Part shown: piece by piece, positions 1 to 8,870 of the stretch
How the letters are laid out: every line of letters starts with the position of its first letter
How positions within the stretch are numbered: position 1 is the first letter of the stretch
From: Bacteriovoracaceae bacterium
Lineage (GTDB): Bacteria; Bdellovibrionota; Bacteriovoracia; Bacteriovoracales; Bacteriovoracaceae
Length of the DNA: 39,343 nucleotides
Direction: 5' to 3'
Assembly: GCA_017858255.1 (NCBI GenBank)
Contig: JAFMBV010000025.1
Location: forward strand, 1 to 39,343
Made by a program: the position numbers and the translations under genes
The notes under the pieces: model-generated
Seen by the model: the letters and a program-made list of their open reading frames with translations, nothing else
What the model was told of the DNA's origin: nothing
Databases searched by the model: none

Positions 1-1
1 G

Positions 2-964
2 CAGGCGGCAATTGATCCCAAACGTTCACTTCAAGAGCAATTAACAGAGCGAACGGGAGCCAACTTTCAAACTGAGGATCAAGCACAGGGGTTTGTTCAA
101 GATATGAGACAAGTTTATCAAGACCCTAGTAATAAGGACGGCATTGTTGAAAGGTTAATGCGAGAAAAGAGTTTAACTCGTGAACAGGCCAGTAAAGTAT
201 ATGAATCTGAAAGTGGTTTTTATGGAAACTTGGCCGAAACGAAGGTAGATCAAGCTACTCCCTATAGTGAGGAAGTTAAAGAAGTTGATAGTTTACTTGC
301 AAGGATTTCAAAGCTTAAGGAAGATATTGAAAAGGATGATTTACCTATAAATAGTGAAGTGGCGGCCTCTCCAACTGCGGCACCAGTAGATCGGCAAAAC
401 CCTCAAATTGAAGAAGATTTTAGGAGAACACCGCCCGCGAGCCCAACAAGTTCACCAAATTCATTTGTTAGCAGTGCCCTTCCAACTTCAGGGAATCGCT
501 CCATAGCACAAAGTGGATTTAGTAGTGCAGACTCTGGTGGTGAAAGTGACGATGAGAGCATCATTAGCGAAGCTCTTACCTCAGATGCAATAGGAGAAGT
601 TAGCGAGGAATTGGTTGGTCCACCGGCACCAGTTAGGATTACTAAAGTAGAAGAAGAGGATCCTGTTCAACGACAGGCATCGTTAAATAGATTGGCCAGT
701 ATGGAGTTCTTATCTCTTCTCTTATTAGAGCTAGAGGGAGGAAAAGAACTCCCGTTTAGATCTCCTACTCCAGAAGAGCTGGCCTTAGTAACACCAGTAA
801 TTCCCACTTTAAGCGCCACGATAGAGCTTTCAAGCCTTCAGGTAACCACTCTAGAGAGTAGAGGTGAACGCTACTTCCTCTTCAAAGACTTTAAAAATAA
901 GAAAACAATTGTGGTCAATGCCCAGGGATCTCATCTAAGTAATATCCCGTCGGATCTCATTTAA
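2..964 (+). CDS. Hypothetical low-complexity protein, 5' end outside window
   Basis: The frame is open from base 2 of the window with no stop before the first ATG at 104, so the gene very probably begins upstream and only its C-terminal ~320 residues are seen. The visible part opens with a Gln/Glu-rich helical stretch, continues through a long Ser/Pro/Glu-rich, probably disordered segment (about residues 85-190 counted from the ATG at 104), and ends with a small folded-looking segment rich in beta-type residues. There is no signal peptide or membrane segment in the visible part. I do not recognise the family. Gene end followed by ~115 bases before the next gene. Confidence 0.7.
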   Translation, partial: QAAIDPKRSLQEQLTERTGANFQTEDQAQGFVQDMRQVYQDPSNKDGIVERLMREKSLTREQASKVYESESGFYGNLAETKVDQATPYSEEVKEVDSLLARISKLKEDIEKDDLPINSEVAASPTAAPVDRQNPQIEEDFRRTPPASPTSSPNSFVSSALPTSGNRSIAQSGFSSADSGGESDDESIISEALTSDAIGEVSEELVGPPAPVRITKVEEEDPVQRQASLNRLASMEFLSLLLLELEGGKELPFRSPTPEELALVTPVIPTLSATIELSSLQVTTLESRGERYFLFKDFKNKKTIVVNAQGSHLSNIPSDLI

Positions 965-1080
965 TTAGGAATAGTTGAACGCTTGAACATAAGTTATGCT
1001 TATGTCAAAGGCTGTCAAAATCAATTATTAAAATAGATCTAGCTTTGATAAATTTCCTCCAACAAGTAACGGAGGAAATA

Positions 1081-1575
1081 ATGAAAAAAACACTCATCAC
1101 ATTTTCCATGCTTTTTACCTTTGGCCTTTTTGCCCAAAGCACTGAACTTCCACAAGAGGTTGTGATCAAAACACTGCTTGATCAAACACACACGGCCACC
1201 CTGACGATTGAAAAAGATACGTTTATTCCAAACATCATGGGCTATGGTTGCGCGCTAGCCGCCATTAATGTCAGTAAAAACGTTTTCTATTTCTCTAGAG
1301 TACGCCGTACCCTCTACTCAGATTTTGGTGTCAAGGAAGAGGCCCTTACAATCCACAATCCCAACGGCAGATTCTGTACTGGCTGGGTTACTCCTAAGAA
1401 ACTCTTTGGCCCAGAATACATTTTAGGAAAACAAGTAGAGCTTGAAGTTCGTACTGTTAGAGAAATTGTTGAGACAGAAGACTTCAATGGAAACACATAC
1501 ACTAAAATTAGAGAAGTCGTATCAACCGAACTCTTCGGAGAAAAACTAAGTGCGGTAGGTGAACTATTTCTGTAA
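1081..1575 (+). CDS. Small exported hypothetical protein
   Basis: A 164-residue protein. The start at 1081 is chosen over the upstream in-frame codon at 1045 because GGAGG lies directly before it and the protein then opens with a typical signal peptide (MKKTLITFSMLFTFGLFAQS). The mature part has two cysteines (in YGCAL and RFCTG) that could form a disulfide, and alternates beta-type stretches. It is predicted periplasmic. No family is recognised. Faces the FKBP gene convergently. Confidence 0.75.
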   Translation: MKKTLITFSMLFTFGLFAQSTELPQEVVIKTLLDQTHTATLTIEKDTFIPNIMGYGCALAAINVSKNVFYFSRVRRTLYSDFGVKEEALTIHNPNGRFCTGWVTPKKLFGPEYILGKQVELEVRTVREIVETEDFNGNTYTKIREVVSTELFGEKLSAVGELFL

Positions 1576-1670
1576 GCATTTATTAGAGGTTTATAACTTC
1601 ATCTAAAACGCAAAAAATCTCTTTTAAAAAGTGGTTAAGCAATTAAGACTAAACTGCTACATGTGATTCT

Positions 1671-1702
1671 GACCGGCAACATCATAAAGAATGCTGCCGG
1701 CC
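1671..1702. terminator. GC-rich hairpin between convergent genes
   Basis: Arms GACCGGCAACAT and ATGCTGCCGGCC pair at 10 of 12 positions around an 8-base loop. It lies between the stop codons of two convergent genes (1575 plus, 1714 minus), where a shared transcript end is expected. Neither side has a strong T-run, so it may be a weak or factor-assisted terminator. Confidence 0.45.
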
Positions 1703-1713
1703 AGAAAATGAAA

Positions 1714-2328
1714 TTATTTAACTTTAATAAGTTCTACTTTAAATTTCAACGTTGAGTGTGGCTGAATTGTTCCACCAGCGCCTTGCGCTCCGTAGGCAAG
1801 ATCAGCAGGGATGGCCAATTCCCAAATATCGCCTTCTTTCATAAGTTGAAGAGCTTCAGTCCAACCAGGAATAACACCATTAACTGGGAAAGAAACCGTC
1901 TCCCCTCTCTGGTAAGATGAATCAAAAACAGTTCCATCAATTAGAGTTCCTTCGTAATGAGTTTCTACAGTTGAAGTGGCCTCTGGTGAAGCCCCTGTTC
2001 CACTTTGAAGAACACGATACTGAAGACCAGAGTCAGTTACAGTAACGCCTTCAACCAACTTATTCTCTGCTAAGAATGCCGTACCTTGAGCGATATTATC
2101 AGCTCCAGCTTTTTCAGAAAGCTCTTGGGCCGCCGCTTGCATTTTCTCTTGAAAGGCACCCATAACTCTACCAACTTCTTCTTCATTAATTTCGCTATCT
2201 TCACCTAGGTAAGATGAACGAACGCCTTGAAAGAAATCTTCAAAAGTAATTTCAATACTTTGATTTTTGAAATCTCCACCAATCTGACGACCGATGATAT
2301 AACTAATTTTTTGCTGATCTGTGTCCAT
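1714..2328 (-). CDS. fklB: FKBP-type peptidyl-prolyl cis-trans isomerase (FklB-like)
   Basis: A 204-residue protein with the two-part layout of FklB/Mip-type isomerases: an N-terminal helical dimerisation domain (about residues 1-100) and a C-terminal FKBP domain (about 105-204). The FKBP core is clear: VETHYEGTLIDGTVFDSS, FPVNGVIPGWTEAL, and AYGAQGAG followed by the closing strand LKFKVELIKV. It catalyses proline isomerisation and assists folding. There is no signal peptide, so it is probably cytoplasmic, as E. coli FklB is. The start has a strong site (AGAGAGGAAATT just before ATG). It is a single-gene unit. Confidence 0.9.
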   Translation of the reverse strand: MDTDQQKISYIIGRQIGGDFKNQSIEITFEDFFQGVRSSYLGEDSEINEEEVGRVMGAFQEKMQAAAQELSEKAGADNIAQGTAFLAENKLVEGVTVTDSGLQYRVLQSGTGASPEATSTVETHYEGTLIDGTVFDSSYQRGETVSFPVNGVIPGWTEALQLMKEGDIWELAIPADLAYGAQGAGGTIQPHSTLKFKVELIKVK

Positions 2329-2483
2329 AATTTCCTCTCTAAGTTGATTAAATTGACGCTATTTCGCCCCCAATCTAACTGAAGAGAGGTCTATTTCCAA
2401 GGAAAACAATGAATTAGGGGTAATACAAAGGCCGTAACTATCTAGTTTCATGATGTGAACTCGTAAAATGAACTTATAAACTT

Positions 2484-3101
2484 TTAAATACAGTTTAGTT
2501 TTTCCACGGAATAAAGGTCATTGGTATCTTCTAGGTACTGAGCTTGGTTCGTACAATTCAAACCAACAAGCCCCATAGAAGAGAGCCTTGGAGGTGAAAA
2601 AATCATACTAAAGAATGTTGCGCCTTCCATATTTTGATTTAAGTTAAGAACTAAGGAAGTAATCACTAGTGAGTTTTTAGTGATTTGCCAGCGCTGAGTT
2701 TGCTTATTAAACCCAAGGTTGAATTTTAAGGGTTTTATTGAATCACTCTCTATCTCTATCTCTATCTCTATCTCTATAAAGAAGTCTGGAACACTTAACG
2801 TAATCTCCCCACCTGTCGTGGTTGAGAAATTTTCTGAACTCAGGTTCACGATCGTAACAACCCTTTTGGCCTTTGCTCTTCCTTTTCTCTCTAGCCTTTT
2901 TAAATCAATACCATTTCTAGGAAAGGTAACCTCATAAAGGGAGATAATCTTATTATCCCTATCTGTTTTAATCATTAATTGATTTGATCTGAATAAAGTA
3001 CCATTTTTTTCGTAAGCATCTGCACGGGCAAGAAACTGCTCATTGAATCCGCTTACCGACACAGATGTTAATAATATGATCAAGGCCGACAAAGTTTTCA
3101 T
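2484..3101 (-). CDS. Exported hypothetical protein with (Glu-Ile)n repeat
   Basis: A 205-residue protein. The ATG at 3101 is preferred over the in-frame TTG at 3110; it gives a signal peptide (MKTLSALIILLTSVSVSG). No clear Shine-Dalgarno is visible. The middle carries a dipeptide run EIEIEIEIE encoded by a hexanucleotide repeat, probably one long edge strand of a beta-sheet. Near the C-terminus are two cysteines (GLNCTNQ and the final LNCI). It is predicted periplasmic or surface-located; no family recognised. It is divergent from the next gene at 3266. Confidence 0.7.
   Translation of the reverse strand: MKTLSALIILLTSVSVSGFNEQFLARADAYEKNGTLFRSNQLMIKTDRDNKIISLYEVTFPRNGIDLKRLERKGRAKAKRVVTIVNLSSENFSTTTGGEITLSVPDFFIEIEIEIEIESDSIKPLKFNLGFNKQTQRWQITKNSLVITSLVLNLNQNMEGATFFSMIFSPPRLSSMGLVGLNCTNQAQYLEDTNDLYSVEKLNCI
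2747..2777. repeat. Hexanucleotide tandem repeat inside a gene
   Basis: Thirty-one bases with perfect period 6 (unit TATCTC on the plus strand, about five copies) within the coding region of the minus-strand gene ending at 2484. Because the unit is a multiple of three, copy-number change would lengthen or shorten an Ile-Glu run without shifting the frame. Confidence 0.85.
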
Positions 3102-3265
3102 TATTTGCAACTTTTTTAGATTGAAGAATTTTAGAATTATTTAATCTAATAGCAGGCAGGGAATGCCAAATGAAGCCTGTTTCTCCCACTCTGTAAAATT
3201 AACAACTTAAATGGTTTTTTAATTCTCCTATGATATTAAAGAGAAAATCTTTATATGGAGTTATT

Positions 3266-3598
3266 ATGAACCTCAGAATTTCTTTAATTGCATTAAGCTT
3301 TTGTCTTTTTGGAGTATGTGCAAACGCTAGTCAGTCTCTCTCTGTTTTCACAAGCTGTGCTAAAGAACTTGATGGTGCAATGAAAGAAGCCAGAGCAATC
3401 GTTGCAAAAGATTTCTTAAACAACAAACCTCAATACAATATTGTTGTCGGCGCTCCCTATCAAGTCGGTGACGAATACTTCAAGGTAGATTACACAATTC
3501 TTTCAGAGAATCCTCAGACCTTAGTGCTGGAATTTAAGTTTTGGTATGATGGAGATGATCAATGTAATCGAGTTGAGTTTGAGGATTATATTTATTAG
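3266..3598 (+). CDS. Small exported hypothetical protein
   Basis: A 110-residue protein. ATG at 3266 is chosen over the in-frame codon at 3230 because GGAG precedes it and a signal peptide follows (MNLRISLIALSFCLFGVCANAS). The mature region contains two cysteines (FTSCAKEL and DDQCNRVE) that could pair, and a beta-rich C-terminal half ending in acidic residues. No family is recognised. Convergent with the next gene. Confidence 0.7.
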   Translation: MNLRISLIALSFCLFGVCANASQSLSVFTSCAKELDGAMKEARAIVAKDFLNNKPQYNIVVGAPYQVGDEYFKVDYTILSENPQTLVLEFKFWYDGDDQCNRVEFEDYIY

Positions 3599-3642
3599 TT
3601 TTAATAAATAGATCAGTGAACCTATTCAAAAATAGTAAGAGG

Positions 3643-4611
3643 TTAATAGTCTCCCCAAGATTTTGTTAAGGAAAATAGATAGCCAGTAACTTCGGCCTTG
3701 TCTTCCTTATCAGGTCTTAGGATAGCGTTTCTCACTACGGAAGATATATTAAAACCAACATTCCATGGTTTATAACGAAACTTCACCCCAATAGAGACAA
3801 AGCTAGGCGCAATATCAATTTGTCCTCTCGCCGCTGAACCTGATGGTGTACACCGTGGTGAACTGCCATCAAGATTGCCATTATTGACAGATACACGATC
3901 AGCTTCCCAATTTTGGCACTCATCACCTAAGCTAATCACACCAAGGGCATAAGGAGAAACAATCCAGTCTTCAAAGTATTTATACTCATACATAAAACCG
4001 CCGAAGGCGCTTGGAATTAACTCACTAAAGAAGAAATCCAACGAGGTATTAAGAGTGCCTGCTGCATTTGGTGGGAAAGCATAATTTTCAACATCCGAGT
4101 GAAAATCAAGATACATAAAAGATGGCCCCCCAAATACATTCAGGGTGTGTTTATCATTGTCACGAAAAAACTCGTAAGAAAGACCAAAGGCCAAATTAAG
4201 ATTAAGGGAATCAAAGTTAATGGATTTTGCAGTAACTTGACCGCCTACACTTTGAGTATGATTACCACCTTCAACTGTTGCCGCTTGAAGCCAGGTAACG
4301 AAGGCCCACTTCTCTTTAAATGAATAGGAGTAACCATAACTTAAACCAAAACCTTTTGCGTCGCCAACCTCATTGGCGACAGTTCCATTGGCCAGCTTAG
4401 CATCATCATCTGACTTTAAAGTCATATATCCACCAAGAATTTCATGGCGAGACTTTCCATGTTCATTTCTCAACAGAATTAAAGGGGGATCACTAGCAAG
4501 TTCAGTCATGGCCTGTTTAGCATACTCACTTGCCTGAGCGACAGCATCGTTAGCAAACGAATTATGCATTAAACAGACATAACCAACTACAAAAATCAAG
4601 TACTTGAGCAT
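3643..4611 (-). CDS. Probable outer-membrane beta-barrel protein
   Basis: A 322-residue protein with an N-terminal signal peptide (cleavage near NSFAND). From about residue 55 the sequence alternates hydrophobic and polar residues in many short amphipathic strands rich in Tyr, Phe, Trp and Gly (for example GFGLSYGYSYSF, LNLAFGLSYEFF, FGGFMYEYKYF, VSIGVKFRYKPWNVGFNI) and it ends in an aromatic residue (Tyr). This is the pattern of an outer-membrane barrel; the cargo or role is unknown. GGGGAAAAG precedes the start. Two cysteines sit in one loop (DECQNWE and SPRCTPS). Confidence 0.6.
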   Translation of the reverse strand: MLKYLIFVVGYVCLMHNSFANDAVAQASEYAKQAMTELASDPPLILLRNEHGKSRHEILGGYMTLKSDDDAKLANGTVANEVGDAKGFGLSYGYSYSFKEKWAFVTWLQAATVEGGNHTQSVGGQVTAKSINFDSLNLNLAFGLSYEFFRDNDKHTLNVFGGPSFMYLDFHSDVENYAFPPNAAGTLNTSLDFFFSELIPSAFGGFMYEYKYFEDWIVSPYALGVISLGDECQNWEADRVSVNNGNLDGSSPRCTPSGSAARGQIDIAPSFVSIGVKFRYKPWNVGFNISSVVRNAILRPDKEDKAEVTGYLFSLTKSWGDY

Positions 4612-4660
4612 CGCTTTTCCCCATAGAAATTTTATTGAACCCTCATTCTAGGTAAATTGA

Positions 4661-4677
4661 AAAAAAAGGCAATGCCT
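4661..4677 (-). terminator. Weak possible terminator
   Basis: On the minus strand a short AGGC-ATT-GCCT hairpin is followed at once by eight T. It sits downstream of the esterase gene. The stem is only 4 bp, so this is tentative. Confidence 0.25.
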
Positions 4678-4737
4678 AAAGATAAATACATTGTGAGGGC
4701 CAAAGCAAGCCACTTATTGAAATTGAGTTTGAATGAC

Positions 4738-5625
4738 CTAAGGAATTAGAAACTTCAGCATGGCCTTAGTGAACTTTCGTTTAAAGATTCCAAAATGCAC
4801 GCCCTCATTGATTTTGAAGTGCTCAACTGGAGCCTGACAATCTTCCATGACGAAGTGTTCAGTATCTTTTCCTCGCACAAAGTTGGTGGCGTTTAGTAAC
4901 TTATCTTGCTTCACAAACTCACCCTTGCAATCATTCTGATCTGCCCAACGAGTAACTTGAGAGAGAGCACTAGCAGATCCCGTCTTGCCATTATCTTTTC
5001 CTTCATAAGGAATTGTTTCGTCTTTGGTTCCATGAACATGTAACACAGGAATGGCACGGTCGTGTTCACAGAGAGACTTATCAAAATCCAAGAGTTCTGC
5101 ACTATCCCCTCTTAAATCACTAGTGCCGGAAATAGTCACAAGGCCCGCAATATTGATCTCGTTAGAACATGCGATTTTTGAAGCTAAGAAAGCACCATTA
5201 GAATAACCAATCAAATAAATGCGATTTTTATCAATACGGCCGATTTCTTTTGAGTTTGAAATTTGCTCAATCAAGTTCTTTATATAGGCCACGTCATCAA
5301 CTTCAGTTTTTTCAAAATCACAGCAAAAATTAGAGGCATTCCAAAAGTTCTTACCATTTTTATCCGTTAACCCGTTAGGAGTAGCATAAACAAAACCGAA
5401 TTTATTATTATAGGCACCTAAGCGCACATAATATTTCTGAATAGCTGAATTACCACCATAACCATGCATTGAAATGATCAGCGGCCATTTCTCCTGCTTC
5501 TTAAAAGTTCGAGGAAGATCCACCTTAACTTCCGTCCGCCCGCTCTCGATTGGAGAGAGAGTCACTGACTTGGCCATAGTTTTAAAAGAAACGAGAATAC
5601 TGAATATAAGAATATAGATTTTCAT
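4738..5625 (-). CDS. Exported esterase, PHB depolymerase / LpqC family
   Basis: A 295-residue alpha/beta-hydrolase with an N-terminal signal peptide (MKIYILIFSILVSFKTMAKS). It shows the family landmarks: the oxyanion region SMHGYGGN (about residue 53), the nucleophile elbow GYSNG with Ser142, the acid strand VHGTKDETIPYEG with Asp202, and a late His277 in EGVHFG. The family cleaves polyhydroxyalkanoates, feruloyl esters or other short-chain esters; the exact substrate cannot be told. Length is typical of the PHB-depolymerase-like esterases. In a predator it could digest prey storage polymer, but that is inference. Single-gene unit, divergent from the DJ-1 gene. Confidence 0.8.
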   Translation of the reverse strand: MKIYILIFSILVSFKTMAKSVTLSPIESGRTEVKVDLPRTFKKQEKWPLIISMHGYGGNSAIQKYYVRLGAYNNKFGFVYATPNGLTDKNGKNFWNASNFCCDFEKTEVDDVAYIKNLIEQISNSKEIGRIDKNRIYLIGYSNGAFLASKIACSNEINIAGLVTISGTSDLRGDSAELLDFDKSLCEHDRAIPVLHVHGTKDETIPYEGKDNGKTGSASALSQVTRWADQNDCKGEFVKQDKLLNATNFVRGKDTEHFVMEDCQAPVEHFKINEGVHFGIFKRKFTKAMLKFLIP

Positions 5626-5774
5626 GTCTTTCTTTTACTTTAGAGAGCTGGGAAGTAAAGCGGCTTTACTTTGACGTATAATTAATACCTTACACTTAAT
5701 TTAAACGATGATTAAAACCTTAGACCAGTAGGGTTTTTCAACTATTCTTATAGATATTATCAAAACTTATCTCT

Positions 5775-5793
5775 ATTGTAGGGTCACTACAAT
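5775..5793. promoter_or_regulatory. Palindromic operator candidate upstream of DJ-1 gene
   Basis: A perfect inverted repeat, ATTGTAG-GGTCA-CTACAAT, lies between the divergent esterase and DJ-1 genes, 17 bases before the DJ-1 start codon. Its position just upstream of the ribosome binding site suits a repressor operator or a leader hairpin. The regulator is not known. Confidence 0.45.
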
Positions 5794-5810
5794 CTAATCG
5801 GAGATAGAAA

Positions 5811-6554
5811 ATGAAAAACATAATATCGCTCTTTTTGCTACTACCCATACTTTTCGCTTCAACTATCACTTATGCTGCGAATAAGAAGATCCTACTCGTT
5901 GTCACGAATCATGAGCAATTAGGAACAACTGGTAAGAAAACAGGCTATTACTTACCAGAGGTGGCCCACCCCTACTTTAAGTTTATCAAAGCAGGTCATA
6001 AAGTAGTCTTCGCCAGTCCAAAAGGTGGGCGTGCTCCAATGGACCCAAAAAGCAAAGACCTTAAAGATCTAGAAAATAAGAAATTCTATGAAAACGAAGA
6101 ACTGATGAAGCAATTAGATAATACTGTTTCTCTAAATGACGTTAAGGCAAAAGATTATGATGCGATCGTCTTTGCTGGTGGCCATGGCACGATGTGGGAT
6201 TTTAATAACTCAGAAACTCTTAATAAGTTAACTGCATCTATTTATGAAAATGGTGGAGTTGTTGCAGCCGTATGCCACGGCCCTGCGGCCCTCATAAATG
6301 TTAAATTATCAAATGGTAACTACCTACTTAAAGGCAAGTCCGTTACTGGTTTTACAAATGTTGAGGAAGATATTGTTCAATTAAGTGCCCAAATGCCTTT
6401 TATGCTTGAAACTGAAATGATTAAAAGAGGTGCTAATTTTTCTAGTGCTGAAGCTTGGAAAGAAAAAGTTGTTGTCGACGGAAGGCTTGTTACTGGCCAA
6501 AACCCAGCTTCAGCAGGTGAGCTTGGTTCACAAATAGTAAAAATACTAAAGTAA
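5811..6554 (+). CDS. Exported DJ-1/PfpI family protein (Hsp31-like)
   Basis: A 247-residue protein of the DJ-1/PfpI superfamily in the Hsp31/glyoxalase III-like branch. The nucleophile elbow is Cys155-His156 in AAVCHGPAAL, with the partner Glu50 in GYYLPEVAHP; FAGGHGTMWD is the preceding conserved loop. Members act as methylglyoxal-detoxifying glyoxalase III, deglycase or chaperone. Unusually, it starts with a signal peptide (cleavage near TYAANKK), so it should act outside the cytoplasm. GGAGATAG precedes the ATG. It ends just before a hairpin shared with the opposing phosphonate operon. Confidence 0.85.
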   Translation: MKNIISLFLLLPILFASTITYAANKKILLVVTNHEQLGTTGKKTGYYLPEVAHPYFKFIKAGHKVVFASPKGGRAPMDPKSKDLKDLENKKFYENEELMKQLDNTVSLNDVKAKDYDAIVFAGGHGTMWDFNNSETLNKLTASIYENGGVVAAVCHGPAALINVKLSNGNYLLKGKSVTGFTNVEEDIVQLSAQMPFMLETEMIKRGANFSSAEAWKEKVVVDGRLVTGQNPASAGELGSQIVKILK

Positions 6555-6567
6555 TCAGATAATAGAT

Positions 6568-6595
6568 GGGATTAGGTCTATTTAAGCCTAATCCC
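6568..6595. terminator. Bidirectional hairpin between convergent genes
   Basis: A perfect 9-bp inverted repeat, GGGATTAGG / CCTAATCCC, with a 10-base loop, flanked by AATCAG and CTGATT that could extend the stem. It lies between the DJ-1 stop and the end of the transaminase gene; one arm and the stop codon of the transaminase gene are part of it. No strong T-run on either side. Confidence 0.55.
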
Positions 6596-7714
6596 TGATT
6601 GTTCGATATATTCGCTAATAAGATCAAGAAATAGCTGAATGTCTTCACTACCTAACTGACCAATATTAGAAATTCTAAAAGAGTTCTTCTCATCAACCTT
6701 TCCAGGATAAATGGTGATCCCCCTTTGGTAGAGATAATTATGCATACTCTCGAAGTTATAATTCTTATCTATTGGTTCAAGAAATGTTGTCAAGATTCGA
6801 GAGTTCTCTTTTTCTTCTAATAAAGGAGTGAAGCCAAAAGCACACATTCCTTCATGCATTTTCTCATACAGACCTGAATATTTTGCTGCTCTGGCCTCTA
6901 TACCACCATCTTCAAAAAATTCATCAAATGCTTCATTTAGGGCGTAGAGAGTTTGAACTGGAGGAGTAAATAAGAATTGGTTCTTTTCCTTTTGTGAAAG
7001 AAAGTTAGCGTAAAGATCAAAGTAAAAACTTTTCTTCTTAAACCCTTTAATTCTTTCTAGCTCTGATGCTTTAGCAATGACGATACCAAGGCCTGCCATT
7101 CCCTGAATGCACTTATTCGATGATGAAATCAGATAATCAACATCGTCTTTTACAAGATCAATATTAATTCCAGCATAGGAAGACATCGCATCGATTAGAG
7201 ATACCATTTTATATTTATCGCTAATGCTCTTGAACTCACTTATTGAATTTAAAATTCCTGTCGTGGTTTCATGATGAACAAAGGCCAAGACTTTAAATTT
7301 ACTACTATTTTTTGACAAGAATTGATCCACTTCCTTCCAATCAATTACCTGACCCCATTCAAAACGAATAACTTGTGAAAAAACGCCCAGATTATCGCAA
7401 ATCTGCTTCATTCTTTTTCCATAAGCTCCATTTTCAATAATCAAAACACCGTCATCTGTATTCGTGCAAGAACTCAAGCAAGATTCGATGGCTCCCGTCC
7501 CTGCACAGCCTAGTAATATACCTTCATAATTAGAATCAGCATTTACGACTTTCTTTACCTTTTCTCTTACATCGGAAAGTAGATCACCAAACTCTTTTTC
7601 TCTGGGGCAAATATCTTCAGTAACAAGTGCACTCTTAACCCTTGCTGAAGTTGTAGCAGGCCCTGGATTTAATAGAATTTTCCTTTCAATAGTCTTATTA
7701 ATTACTTCTTTCAT
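6578..7714 (-). CDS. phnW: 2-aminoethylphosphonate transaminase (PhnW-type)
   Basis: A 378-residue fold-type I PLP enzyme. Visible landmarks are the N-terminal LLNPGPATTS, the cofactor loop AGTGAIES (71-78), Asp175 in SLIDAMSS that contacts the PLP ring nitrogen, and Lys201 in SSSNKCIQG, the Schiff-base lysine. In biosynthesis the enzyme aminates phosphonoacetaldehyde to 2-aminoethylphosphonate. Placed last in the operon, directly behind the decarboxylase that makes its substrate, with a 17-base overlap, it fits the synthetic direction rather than degradation; no phosphonatase gene is present. AGGGAAATTA precedes the ATG. The final codons lie inside a terminator-like hairpin. Confidence 0.9.
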   Translation of the reverse strand: MKEVINKTIERKILLNPGPATTSARVKSALVTEDICPREKEFGDLLSDVREKVKKVVNADSNYEGILLGCAGTGAIESCLSSCTNTDDGVLIIENGAYGKRMKQICDNLGVFSQVIRFEWGQVIDWKEVDQFLSKNSSKFKVLAFVHHETTTGILNSISEFKSISDKYKMVSLIDAMSSYAGINIDLVKDDVDYLISSSNKCIQGMAGLGIVIAKASELERIKGFKKKSFYFDLYANFLSQKEKNQFLFTPPVQTLYALNEAFDEFFEDGGIEARAAKYSGLYEKMHEGMCAFGFTPLLEEKENSRILTTFLEPIDKNYNFESMHNYLYQRGITIYPGKVDEKNSFRISNIGQLGSEDIQLFLDLISEYIEQSGIRLK

Positions 7715-8867
7715 TAATTTCCCTAATATATTCTTTCATTCTCATGGCGACTTGCTCAGGAGTCACAGTTGGGCGTCCCAAATCTTTTGGAGACCCTGCT
7801 TTGATAACAAATCGAACAAAACTTAGCCCACCATTTTCAAGAATATTTTCAAGTGCTACTTCAAAAGATTCTATCGAATCAACTTCATAGATAATTTCAT
7901 AACCGCAAGAACGAGCAATACCACAAAAGTCTATTGACTCAGAAAAAGTTCTTTGACCACCTGTTGAATCATGGACGCCATTATCTAATAAAATATGTAT
8001 TAAATTAATAGGGCCCATCTGCCCCGCCAAGGCCATATTCCCTAATTTCATAAGAATGGCGCCATCACCGTCTATTACAACAATTTTCTCTTTAAATTCA
8101 GTTCGGCTCAACCCAAGAGCAATAGCTACAGCACAACCCATTGAACCAACCATATAGAGATTGTTTGGAGAATCTTCAATTTCAAAAAGCTCTCTTCCAG
8201 TCTTCCCAGTTGTGGCAATGAACATATCTTCCTTGCTTAACTTTCCTTTAAGAGACTTAATGGCCTCTGTTCGAGTGATCATCCCTTCTCTATTTAACAG
8301 TCTATTAATTTGAGTGCGATGTGGATCAATTAGCCGATCAACATGAGTACTCTTTAACTCATAGGAATCCACGCTTCCCTTTTTCATAACGAAGAAGAAA
8401 GCACGCCCCTGTTCTTCACAAATTTTATCAGCACGAGAAAATGCTTCCTTTACCTCTTCTGCTTCAGTTGGAAAGAACGCCCATGGTATTTTCATGAGAT
8501 CAAGAAGCTCTGTTGTTATTTCCCCCATAAGCTCGTGCTGAGGTTCATCACTTGCTCCATTCGGTTCTCCCCTTAACGTAACGATCCCTATGAAAGAAAT
8601 TTTCATGGTGTAGCTAAGAGAAGTTAAAGGGTTGACCGCATTCCCTAACCCAGAGTTCTGGAACATAACAATAGACTTTCTTCCACCAAGCCATGCTCCA
8701 CAAGCGAGAGCAACGGCCCCACCTTCATTTGTCGTTTCAACAAATTCAAGATCGATATCGTCAATAACGTAATTGATAAAGGGTTTTAAGTAAGAACACG
8801 GAGTCCCTGTAAACAGGGTGTAACCGTTTTCTTTGCATTCATTTAGAAACACACTTGAGTTTATCAT
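7698..8867 (-). CDS. ppd: Phosphonopyruvate decarboxylase
   Basis: A 389-residue thiamine-diphosphate enzyme. The N-terminal domain carries the cofactor-activating Glu48 in TTNEGGAVALACG and the QNSGLGN motif (70-76). The C-terminal domain has the Mg-TPP motif beginning with VIDGDGAI (Asp266, Asp268) and ending with LLDNGVHDS (Asn296). Both are typical of phosphonopyruvate decarboxylase, which drives the unfavourable PEP mutase reaction forward by converting phosphonopyruvate to phosphonoacetaldehyde. It begins 3 bases after the PEP mutase gene and overlaps phnW, so the three enzymes of AEP synthesis are translationally coupled. Length is usual for the family. Confidence 0.92.
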   Translation of the reverse strand: MINSSVFLNECKENGYTLFTGTPCSYLKPFINYVIDDIDLEFVETTNEGGAVALACGAWLGGRKSIVMFQNSGLGNAVNPLTSLSYTMKISFIGIVTLRGEPNGASDEPQHELMGEITTELLDLMKIPWAFFPTEAEEVKEAFSRADKICEEQGRAFFFVMKKGSVDSYELKSTHVDRLIDPHRTQINRLLNREGMITRTEAIKSLKGKLSKEDMFIATTGKTGRELFEIEDSPNNLYMVGSMGCAVAIALGLSRTEFKEKIVVIDGDGAILMKLGNMALAGQMGPINLIHILLDNGVHDSTGGQRTFSESIDFCGIARSCGYEIIYEVDSIESFEVALENILENGGLSFVRFVIKAGSPKDLGRPTVTPEQVAMRMKEYIREINERSN

Positions 8868-8870
8868 TAT

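Noticed and set aside
2719-2937. Plus-strand frame with a Ser-Ile run
   Set aside because: It is the opposite strand of the hexanucleotide repeat in a signal-peptide gene; no ribosome binding site or family features.
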